This document shows positions 49,101-61,100 of a stretch of 64,000 nucleotides of DNA, one piece after another. Under the pieces are notes generated by a model. The model did no database searches and was not told where the DNA came from. It saw only the letters and a program-made list of their open reading frames with translations. Each line of letters begins with the position of its first letter. Within the stretch, counting starts at the first letter, position 1. The position numbers and the translations under genes are program-made. This DNA comes from Ochotona curzoniae (taxonomy: Eukaryota; Chordata; Mammalia; Lagomorpha; Ochotonidae), in NCBI RefSeq assembly GCF_017591425.1, contig NW_024464918.1, positions 23,278,001 through 23,342,000 on the forward strand, written 5' to 3'.

Positions 49101-52100
49101 GGATAATGTAAGATTACAAAAAAAGCTTAGTTAATATTAAGTCATGTGCCAAAAAAAGTACCACAGTCATTAAGATGACTAAAATTTTAAAAAGGCTAAG
49201 ACATCAACTTCTAATGGTGTGTTTTACAATGTCTATAAAATACACAACTTTTTTTCTTTTTTATCTATTTCCACTGTCTCAGTAATTTTAAATAATGGAC
49301 TACATACACAAATAGTTAAAAAAAAAAAAAAAAACACCTGTTATGAATACTCCATCACCGCTTCAATTTTTAGGACATTTTAAAGTTGAGATCTCCTAAA
49401 CCCTAACTTTAACACATACAGCTTGAAAATCACTCATTAATCATAAATTTTCAAATTTATTAAAGCAGGCAAAAACAATAAAAGCATCAATTAGGCATTA
49501 CAATTTATTAAGTTGTCTTACTTTCCCAGCCATGGCTTCTTTGTGAGAGGTCCTTCTATACCACTTATTGCTCTTTTCCGACTATCTGGTTCGAGAACTA
49601 CTCTGGTTATGTTGCTATTAATTGATACAGGAACTGGTGGTTCTGTCTGGATGACTATGTTGGCAGCTGTTGGAAACAAAAATTCACATTATTAAGTTTT
49701 TGGAGAATTTCAACTTATTTAAGTATTTAGTCTAAAAGCTAGTAAGTCATAGCACTCAACTACTATCATTTCCTTTATCTCCTCTTAAAGGAATAGAAAT
49801 TAAAAATTTAAAACTTAAGACAACCACAATAACCTTTGTAATGCTTATTTTTATTTATCTTCATCGACTTGAAAGACTCAGTAACAGAGAGAGAATGAGA
49901 GAGAGAAGATTTCTACCTCAGCTTGTTACTCCTTGAATGCCTGTGCTACCTTAGGCTGGAGTCAGGAACCAGAGACTTGGCAGCTCTCTCCCCTGGAAGG
50001 CAGGGGGGCCCCAAGCACTGAGCCATTATCCACTGCCTCCCAGGACACAAGAGAAAAAGCTGGATCAGAAACAGAGGGGAATCGACACTCCAGTATGAGA
50101 TTCAGGCAGTCCAAACAACAGCTTAAACTGCAGTAACACAGAGGCCAACACCTCAGTGTGAATGCAGGCATATATCATGAATAGAAAAATTATTAGTGAA
50201 AAATTGTTGAAGGACAACAAGACATTTCATACGGCATCAAAGAGCCACTTAATAAACTAATCAAATTTGAGAAATAACACATATCACCTTTGGCAAGCAA
50301 GCCTCACATCATTAATACACAGGTATTGTTTGCCTTTTGAGGCAATTCAGCAAAAAATTCACTGAATCTTAAGGAATAAAAACTACAATGGAATTATTTA
50401 CCTACTAATGTATGAGAATGATATTGTAGAGGACTTTTTCTTATCACGATATCTACCACTTACTTTCAAGCAGTTCAGGGGGAAAAAAGTGGCAGAAGAG
50501 AAAGGAAAGAGTATGTACATGAGAATTCATGCCCAGGAGTGAGAGAATGTTAACTGGTAAATCCAAAGGCATTCAAGTACTCATTGCATTCCTTTGGTTT
50601 TTATAGTTCTAAAAACTTCCAAATCCAAAACTTCAAAAGTCTAAAGCCAGTACTAAAAATTGGCATACTTCTCTCACAACAAACAATACAAAAATGTTAC
50701 AAGAAATTACCCTTGGTAATAGGTTGCCTTGTAGAGGTATCCTCAACAGAGTTAAATAACAACACAAAACTGTATCTGTTACACCCTGAGTATTTCCCTC
50801 TTAAGCTCAGGAATTCCACCAAGCATAGAGTAACATTTGCTACCAGACACAGGGTATTCTATTTCATTTCATAATGGTGTGACCACCAGAAAGACTATGA
50901 CGTAAACAGAAATTCGCATTATGTATATTTCTTGAGCAGCTAGCTATTTCACAGCTCAGCAACTCTTATACCTTTTGTATAAAGAAGTGAATTTAATAAA
51001 CATGATCCATGTTCTTGTAGGATGCTTTCAGAAGGCCAGTGGAGGAGATAGCAACTATTATGGTATAAATAATTTCAAATTTTGAAATGTCTCTGTACTT
51101 CCCTTAGTTATTATTGACAACTTACACTGCCTAATGAAAAAGGAAACAGCTAAAGCTAAAGGGTCAGTGATTTGTCCAAATGACAAAGCAAGCCTGCACC
51201 CAGGGCCTTTGGAACTTTATCATAAAATAATAAAATTATTTAGCTAATTAATTTTAAAATGAGAAAAAAAACAAATTAAAAAAAATCTTAAAAGTAAAAC
51301 AAAACAAAACAAAAAAAACAACAAAGCAAGCCTGCAGGATATAAAACACATGAGCTCTACACAAGACAGACAGCTCTATGGATTTCTGTGTTTGGATAAG
51401 CACAGATCAGACTAGTGACAAAAGGAAGATGTGCACAGCAGAACGTGACTTTCCCCCGTCTCAGGTAATTGGGTAGCAATGATACACTAAAGCACAAAGG
51501 CATATTCCTCAGAATTAGATCAACATGAGCCCAAACTTAGTTCTGCCACTTAACAGCAGTCCAACCTTGGCCAAGTTCTTGAGCCTCTCTAAACCTTAGT
51601 GTCCTCGCCTTGAAAGGCCAAAAAAAAAAAAAAAAAAAAAAAGTGCCTCTTTTATGAAGGTATTATAAAAAATATGAGATAATATATATTAAAAAGCATC
51701 TGGTGTAGTTATGATTTTAAACTGGCACCTTATATTGGTAAAATTATTGATGGCAGCAAGAAGAGTTAGTAAAATCAAGATAGGAATAAAGGCAAGAACT
51801 AAAGTGTTTGCCATATGACTAATACTGTCAGAGCCCATGGTCAGTCATACAAATGGAATACTAGAAATTTGCCTATAACATTAAACTAAGAAATTCCTCA
51901 TCAAACTCATAAATCGAGTTTTTTTTAAGGTGGCTAGGGGTGAGGAAGATTATAAATCCATATTCAATGTACATACCCAAATTTAATATCGATCTTATTT
52001 CTAGGATTTTCCTAAGATTTGTAAAGCTCCTAAGTTATAGCTGTAATCATAAACAGTAAAAATGGTCAAGGCAAGCTCTTAAATGGCTGGTTTTCGGGCC

Positions 52101-55100
52101 CCCTATTAACGTTCCTGGGAAAATAACAGCAAATGGTACAAGTGTTTGGATCCCCACTATCAATGTGAGAGGGACAGATGGAATTCCAGGCTTAAGGCTT
52201 CAGCCAGGCTGTTGTGACTATTCAGGGAGTGAACCAGAGGATTAAGGCTCTCTTTCTTAATATTTCTCCATCTGTCATTCTGCCTTTCAAATAAAACAAA
52301 CCTTAAAAAAAAAAAAAAAAAAAAAGATCAGTTTTTTTGAGGGTAAAATTGGTTTCTTGTTTGGATATTCAATATTCAACACAGTCACTCACATATCGTT
52401 AAAACAATCTCAAATCCTACCAAAATAAAATAATAAAAAACTGCTGCACTCTGAGCCACTTCCTGCTTGTATGCCTGGGAAAGAAGTGCAAGATGGCCCA
52501 ATTACTTGGGCACACACACCCACACAAATGACCCGGATGATGCTCCAGCTCCTGGCGTGAGTCTGGCTAAACCCTGGCCATCTGACCATTTGCAGAGTGA
52601 ACCGGTGAACTGGAGCTCTCTGTCTCTCCTCTCTCTGTAGCTGACTACATAGTACTCTTCACAAAGTTAGTATATAACAAGATTTAGAGCTTAATTTCCT
52701 CAAGCAAGAAGAAAAATGAAAGCATAATTCCTATATTCAGCCATAGGTGCTGTGGAACAGCAACTTCAGTCACTGCTTAAATGCCTAGGTTCCAGCCAGT
52801 TTGAGGCCTGGGTATTGTTTCCAGTCCAGCTCCCTGTTAACCTATGATGGCCAATGTCTCAAGTATCGGTTTCCTGACACTTGACTGGGAAACCTGGATG
52901 ACTCCTCAGTCTCCTTGTTTCATCACAGCCTTAGCTGTTGCAGTCATTTAGAAAATGAACTAGCACATGGCAGATCTGTTTCTCTTGCTCTTTCTCTGCT
53001 ACCACGCCTTTCAAACACATAAGCACATCTTTTTCCAAAAAACAACTATATTCAACTGCCACATAACACATAACATCAGAAAGAATTCAAGGCACCTCAC
53101 CTCTTGGATTTGTATCCATATCTCCAGAGGTCAGGCCAATCAGGTTGGGGCGCTGTGTCTGCGTTCTTGAAAAGAACTGTCTGTACTGAGATCTACCAGA
53201 ACTGGTAATACTAGGGGCTTCTGGGTTGTAACCATCCGGCTCGTATGTATCTGAGAAAACAAAACAACAGAGTAAGTAACACATTGGGTAGAGGTCAAAC
53301 TATTCCTCATTACTATAAACAACTACTAAAAAACACCTACTTTCAACAAATAATTATATCCATGTCTATACATTTCTCTCTCTCTTTTTTTTTAAAGCTT
53401 TATTTATTTTTATTACAAAGTCAGATACACAGAGAAGAGGAGAGACAGAGAGGAAGATCTTCCGTCCAATGATTCACTCCCCAACTGAGCGCAACGGCCA
53501 GAGCTGAGCCGATCCGAAGCAGGGAACCAGGAACCTCCTCTGGGTCTCCCACGCGGGTGCAGGGTCCCAAGGCTTTGGGCCGTCCTCGACTGCTTTCCCA
53601 GGCCACAAGCAGGGAGCTGGATGGGAAGTGGAGCTGCTGGGATTAGAACCGGCGCCCATATGGGATCCCGGTGTGTTCAAGGCGAGGACTTTCGCGCCAC
53701 TAGGCCAAGCCGCTAGGCCCCTACACATTTCTCTTTAAGTCAGAGAATATAAATACAGCTTTTAGAAGAGAGAAAAAAACACTGCCACAAAACATACACA
53801 TGTACATTTTTCTTAAACACCAATAATTCCTAAATTCAACTAGTCATTTCTACCCTGTACATTAAATCACCTGATCTAAAACTTCAAAGCACATTTTAAA
53901 GACAAACTTTCATGCAGATGAATATTATAAATGATGTGATTGGACTTCCTCTACTATCTCATAATTCACCATATTTTAAGAACTCTATAGAGAGAAGGGA
54001 ACAATCTATTCATTTAGTTATCTGTACCTTAAATAGATAATAGCTGATTTCACATACAAAACTTACATCAAATACAACTAAATCAAATAAATTACATACT
54101 TATAAAAACAGTAATTATAATTACCACCCCATCAATGTGTTTTTATGCTTCCTGAACTTATACAACTCAACATTTTCTTAAAATTAAATACTACATAACT
54201 ATGTTCTGAGTGTTTTTGAAAATGTTTCCAAATGTTTCTCTCTAAACAGTATTTATTGTCTTTATCCCACAAAGAATGGAAGGATTAAGACTGACTAGAC
54301 ACTGATCTTTGCCCGAGCAGGAAAAGCTGCAGGCTGCAGTACCAGCATTCCAGATGAGCACAGGTTAGGGTCCCAGCTGCACAACTTCAGCCCCAGCATC
54401 CTGCCTCTGTGCCAGGGAAAGTAGTGCAGGATGGCCCAAGTGCTTCAGTTCCTTCACTCATGTGAGAACCCAAAAAACTCCTGGCTAACTGCTTTGGACC
54501 AGCCCAGCTCTAGCCATCACAGCCATTTGAAGTGAACCAGCAGGTGGAAAAGCAAGCTTCCACCTGTTTTTCTCAACCACCTCCTCCCTCAGTTATGCTT
54601 TTCAAATATACATAAATCTTTAATTAATAAATAAAACACTAATCTTCACAGCTGTGATTTAGAAGTCTATTTATCTTTTGTTCTTCCTTCTAAATGGAAA
54701 AATTCCATATGTAACTCACATCAAGTTTTAGCTACAATTTAAAGTGTTTTCAAATCTTTACCACTGGCCAGCATTTCTACATGCAGATTGTAAAATAAAT
54801 GGATTAGGGGCTGGCCTTGTGGTTTAACAGGCTCCACTTCCCACCCCGCTCCCTGTTTCTGACCTGGGAAATCAGCAGAGAATGGCTCAAGTACTTGGGC
54901 CCCTACACTGACCTAGGGGATCCAGAAAGGAGCTCCTGGCTTCAGATCTGTCAGTTCTGGCCACTGTGTCCATTTGGGGAGTGAACTAACAGAAGGAAGA
55001 TCCTCTCTGTCTTTCCTCTCTGAAAACCTCTCAAGTAAAAGTAAACAAATCTTTAAAAAAAAAAAAAAAAACAGATTAGGATGTCACCACGCCCCGGTCA

Positions 55101-58100
55101 GGGCCTGTGGGCATGGCTCAGTGTTGCTGCTACAGCAATCCAGACTCACCACCTGTCCCTTCCCGGGGCACTCAGGCCACACTAGCCCTGGAGCAGTGGT
55201 GGGAAGGTTGCGGACCCATCCTCCTAGAGCGCTACCACCGTACATCTGTGCTTCAGCAAGAGGGCAGGCTGTGAAGGAAGTGGTCCCACAGGTCTCACAG
55301 CCCACACTGGGGCTGCCGAGGCACCTCAGGGCTCTGAACTCTGACTCTGGGTTTCCTCCTGACTGCCCTGGCCGCACACTCAGCATAAACTGCACCATTT
55401 GGACCCTGAGCACCTCACCGTGCACCTTGCCTAATGATCGAGCCCTGAAGAAAGCAACAGCAGATATTCTGAGCTCCTTCTTGAAAAACAGGAGGAGGAG
55501 GAAGCAGCGGTGGCCAGAGCCTCACCTCATGGAGCACGCCCTGATGGTCCTCTGGCGTCTCTCTCATCACCCCCAACTCCTACCACACCAGCACCCACTT
55601 TGGGCCCCACTCCAGTTACTCCTCAGTGAAGGCTCCCTGAGGTGACCAGGTCCCAGCCGAGACTAGGGACTTAAGAAACCTGAGAGAAAATGAAAAGGGA
55701 AATTCTTTTTTTTTTTTTTTAATTATTAAATAAAGAAGAAAGCAGATAGACCGGGGGAGAGGGGACAGATTAACAGATCATCCCATTTAGGGGACCATCT
55801 TGGCCTGTAATGATGGGAGATTGCTGCTCCCATCAAAGTAAACACAAGATTCTAAGAAGTCTCCATGGCAGGACATTTCTCCAACTCAACCTTCTCAGAC
55901 TGACTCTGTTCCATGAACACTGAGCTTCCCTAATTTCTGATTCATAAGCAAATTCTCTCCTCACACAAAACACCCCTGGGTTACCATGAGTCTGAAATAA
56001 ATAAAATGTCATTAAGCAAGGTGAAGACAGAACAAATCAATCAACTACTCCAGCCATGTGTTGGCAGCGAAAAACTGGGCAAACGGAGACTCTAGGGTGG
56101 ACCATGTCAATCAGTAGATTTTTCAGCGACCTCATCGTGCTTGAAAAGGTGAGATTCAGAACAATTCATAGCTGTTCAACTATCAAAACCACTTGAACAA
56201 GACCCTTGGAGCATGCCCCACATCAGGGACCTGGGATGGGTGGGAGGCTGGATGGGACTTCTCCCTTCATCTTCCCCTTTACCCCAGATACAGAAAAAAA
56301 ACAATGTGGAAATAATAGTCTCACCCACTTTCCTGTAGCCCTTGAACCTTTGTGCCTTAATTAACTATGTAAAGATTTTCAAAAATAAAGAAAAAATATT
56401 TTTAAAAAGTATATGTGGTATCCACTTGAAACATGAGGGCCAGTAATGAACCACAGTAGGCTGAGCCTCTGGTTGAGGCATTGGCATTCAATATGGTATG
56501 CTAATTTGTGTCCTGGCTGCTCCACTTTTGACCCAGCTCTCTGTTTCTGGTCTGGGAAAGCAGTGAAAGATGGCTCAAGGCCTTGGGATTCCTCATTCAC
56601 ATGAAAGACCCTGAGGGGACTCCCAGCTCTTGGCTTAGCTTTAAATCAGCTTAGCTCCAATCATTTTAGCCATCTGGCTGGAAAATGAACCAGTGGATGG
56701 AGGCCCTCTTTTTCTCTCCCAGTCTGTTTAACTCTGTCATTAAAATAAAATAAAATAAATAACTAGAAACGCTGATTAGCATTCCTTCTCTTTACCTCAT
56801 TCCCATTCTCGTTTGGTTTTGAAAATGGTTCACAAAATGTGTCAACAATAAAAGCTGTTTCTCTTTAATAAAATGTTAAACAATGGGTAGAACCAAGATG
56901 GCAGAATAGGGTAAGGACATGTTTAAAAGGACAGTGAAGCATTTAATCAGGATGAAGCAGAGAGGACACATTCCAGGAAATAGGAGAGGACAGAACAACA
57001 GAGGGGTACCTGGAGACTGACAAACACAGCAAAGCAGTGAAAACAATGGTGTGGTGATGCAGTGACTGATAATCCAGCTGCATTCAGTTAATGGCGACCC
57101 GAACTCCACCAGCAACCAGGTGGGAAGGGACTTTCACTGGGAGCTTGGGAGTAAACCCAAGAACTGTCCATCCTGCTGGTCTGTTTGATTTGACCAGGAG
57201 CAGAGACAGAGCAGCAGATCCCAGACAGGCAGTGCGAGAACAGGGTAGATTTCAGAGCCCAGTCAGCCCCCTAGAGCCGAACTGGGCACCATTTTGCCTA
57301 GGGAGGCAAAGGCAAAGGAAAGGACAGAGCATACGCTGAGCTGGGAGTGAACTCATTTCTGACTCAGTGAACTGCAGCAACGTGGCATCCTACAGGTTCC
57401 ACCCAAGACAGGTCTGGGTAACCCTCAGACCTGATATATAGCAGATCAAGAACTCTAGTAGTAGCACGTCAGGTGCCATTTTGTACGCTGTGGCAAAAGT
57501 TTTAGGATTGCAGGGGCAACAGTGAACTGCACATGTGCTGAGCTCACAAGAACACACAGTTCAGCGGATTGCACTGGTCCCACAGGAAAATAACAATGAC
57601 TTTAGCATCATATGGGTCAGAATAGGTCCATGTGGCACCAGACCTACTGGCCAACAGGTTCCGGCAAGATCAGCACCAACAACAACCTAGCTCTATATGA
57701 CATCTGGTGTATCCCTAATCCTGGGACCTGCTCCAACCGGAAGTGGGAGAAAGGTTGCAGAGACAACAGTGCAACCTCAGCATGATATCACATGGGGTGG
57801 AAAATGGTGAGCCAGCAGCTGGGGCTGTAGAGACCATGGTGGAAATCTAACATAAGAACCCAGACCTGGAAATCACTGGAGGCAATAGCATAATTTGCTG
57901 CAAAGAAAGAACCATAAACCAACTGCAGTAAGTAAAATTGAACAGTAGACCTATGGGTGACAGAGCTTAGAAACCTGCCCCAAAGAAAAGAATCTGGTAA
58001 CTAGAATTGCAATGACCAACAGCAAAAGAAGACACACAGGCAAAATGAATATTACTGAAGACTCCCCCGTAAAAGAGCAAAACCCTATGCCAACCTCAGA

Positions 58101-61100
58101 GTTAACTGAGGGAGACATCGAGAAAATGGGGAACACAGAATTCAGAAAACTCACTATAAAGCTTCTGATCAACAATGAGAAGCACATACAAGAGTTCAAA
58201 GAATTTAAGGAATATGTTACACAAGAAATAGCAACAATAGAGCAAATCAAGGCTGATATTATCAGAAATTAGGAACACAGTAGAGCAAATTAAAAGTACA
58301 ATGGAGAGTCTCCAAAATAGAATGAAGCAAACAGAAGAAAGAATCTCAGAATTGGAAGATATTTCCTGTCACCAGGGGAAGCAAACAAAAAGCTGGAAGC
58401 AGAGCTGGATCAGGCCAAAAAAAGTATTCAAGAATTGAAAGACACTATTAAGAGGCCTAATATAAGAGTTATGGGAGTCCCAGAAGGTGCAGAAAGATAA
58501 ACTGGTTTTACAAACATATTTAATGAAATAATAAGGGAAATTTTCCCTAATCTATAGAAAGAATTGGGAAATAACATCCAGGAGGGGCAGAGAACTCCCA
58601 ACAGGCCAGATTAAAAGCGATCTTCAGTATGACACATGATCATCAAGCTCTATGCAATTGAACATAAGGAAAAGATCCTTAAAGTGCATGAAAAAAAAAT
58701 CAACTGACATATAGAGGAACGAAAATTAAACTCAAAGCTGATATCTCACAGGAAACTCTTCAGGCAAGAAAAGAATGGAATGACATATTCCAGATTCTAA
58801 AAGAAAAAAATGGTCAGCCCAGGATAATATATCCAGCAAAGCTTTCTTTTGTCTTTGAAAATGAAATCAAATTCTTCCACAGTAAAGAAAAGTTAAAAGA
58901 GTTTGCCTCTTTCAAAGCTGCCCTACAATATTTAAATATGTTCTCCTGAAAGAGAAGAGGAATAGTACCCAACAAAACCAAAGGCAAATGTGAAGAACAT
59001 CCCAGTAAAATGACAACAGAAGACTAAATCAATGAACAACCTATTCCTAAAATGACAAGACCAAATTACCACCCATACATATCAACCCTGAATGTAAATG
59101 GCTTGAGCTCAATCAAAAGTCACAGATTAGTAGATTGGATTAAAAAACAAAACCCATTTATTTGTCCAACAGGAGACAAATTTCACCAACAAAAATCAGC
59201 AGAAACTATATCTCATGGATTTTGATTTTTTTGTTTTTGTTAGTTTAATCTCTTCAAAGCAGGTTTTTCTGGTTAAATTCTTCAATGACTCATAGATCAT
59301 ACAGTAGCATCATTTTCTTTAAGGTTCTTGATTTTCATTTCTTCAGCGACACATTAGTCATTCAGTAGCATGTTATTTAACTTCATGGTGTTGTTAATTT
59401 CTTTTTTCTTCCTGTTGTTGATTTTGTTTTGTGTCTTTTCACTTAAGGGGATGTATAGTAGCTGTGTAATGGAGATTGCCATATCTAGTAACATGTTATT
59501 TAACTTCATGGCATTATAAATTTCTATTTTTCTTTCTATTGTTGATTTTGTACTGTGACTTTTAATTTAACGGGCTGTACAGCAACTGTGAAATGGGAGA
59601 CTAACATATCCAGAAGTGAGGATACAATGTAGCATGCATCTCTACTTCCAGACAAACATGGACTTAAAATGAAAGTGCTTATTATATCTTGACAAACAAC
59701 AGGATGCTGGACTCTGCCATTACCCGTGCTGGCAATGATGGATGGTGTATGAAGAAGTATACTTTAGTAATGATATGGGGGAACTATGCTGGTGGGGGGG
59801 AAATTGGGGAGGGGATAAGGGAAATCCCAGGAGCCTCTTTAACTGTATCATAAAATGATAATAATAATAAATAAAGATTAAAGAAATGTTAAGTAATGTT
59901 GAAAATCATCACTAGGCTCATTTGTATTTTCCCTCCTCAAGAGAACAGGTCAGAAAATTTAATAAATTATCATCACAATGATGAGACTATAGAATCGGTA
60001 TTTCATCCCCAAGCTCGCACTCAGTCTCTAAATTGAATGGTAGTGGTTAATGTAACCACATGAACTCTGCATTTTAAGAGGGCCAGGCTTAGGGCTAACC
60101 TCCAAGGAGTATTATTTGGATCTCATATTTAATTTATATTCTAACTCTCCTCTCTGTAATTTCTGGTTTTTTTAAGAGTTATTTTATTATGTTTATTGTA
60201 AAGTCAGATATACAGAGAGGAGGATCTTCCATTCACTGATTCACTTCCCAAGCGGCTGCAATGGCCGGAAGTGTGCCGATCCGAAGCCAGGTGCTCTTCT
60301 GGTTCTCCCATGTGGGTGCGGGGTTCCAAGGCTTTGGGCCATCCTTGCCTGCTTTCCCAGGCCACTAACAGGGAGCTGGATGGGCAGCGGGGCCTCCAGG
60401 ACATGAACCAGGCATCATATGGGATCCCAGCACATGTAAGGCAAGGACTTTAGCCACTACATTACCTTGCCAGATCCTGTAATTAGTTTCTTTAAACCAA
60501 CTAAAGGTAGTCTGAATCAAAAGGAAGGTCCTCCTCAAAGAAATATATACACTTCAACAACACATGCAACTTACAAGCATATTTCACCTCCTTGTTTATT
60601 AAATGCAGGTTTATTTAAGGCCAATATAATTTGAAGACAACATGAAAATAAAAGCTTCTAAGGTCACAGCCCTCATTTAAAGACAACATACGGGCTGGGT
60701 GTGGTGGCCTAGAGGCTAAAATCTTTGCCTTGCACCTCCCAGGATCCCATATAGTCGCCCATTCTAATCCCATTGGCCCTGTTTCCCATCCAGCTCCCTG
60801 CTTGTGGCCTGGGAAAGCAGTCAAGGACGGCCCAAAGCCTTGGGACCCTGAACCCATGTGGGAGACCTGAAGAAGCTCCTTCCTCCTAGCTTCGGATTGG
60901 TGTAGCTCCAGCCATTGCGGCTGCTTTGGGAGTGAATCGTTGGACAGAAGATCTTCCTCTCAGGTCGACCACTTTATTATGGTACACAAGATCAACAAGG
61001 AGGATGGTCTTCTGTAGCAAAGCTTACCTGGGACCAGAGGGGTGGGACTGGAGACTGAGGTATGGTACCCAATGGAAGATCCCATGAGGTTGCGAGGTGG

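Larger units (their letters stand above)
56886..59883 (+). mobile_element. LINE-1, 3.0 kb, internally deleted, with TSD
   Basis: It starts with an L1-type 5' UTR (GAACCAAGATGGCAGAATAG), then ORF1, the first ~60 codons of ORF2, and jumps at ~59,215 to a 3' UTR ending with ACTGTATCATAAAATG, (AAT)n and AAATAAAG. About 3.5-4 kb of ORF2, including the reverse transcriptase, is missing. Imperfect 15-base duplications (AAATGTTAAACAATG at 56871-56885, AAATGTTAAGTAATG at 59884-59898) flank it, so the deleted form probably inserted as a unit or was deleted afterwards. The 3' UTR is of lagomorph type. Confidence 0.93.

Noticed and set aside
54974..55645. 223-codon plus-strand frame as an intact gene
   Set aside because: Its start and first ~35 codons come from a SINE tail and poly-A. 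The remainder has no recognisable similarity. It is kept only as a possible retrocopy or repeat part.
58012..58272. 86-codon Glu/Lys-rich frame as a cellular gene
   Set aside because: It is the start of LINE-1 ORF1; downstream frames show the rest of ORF1 and the ORF2 start.
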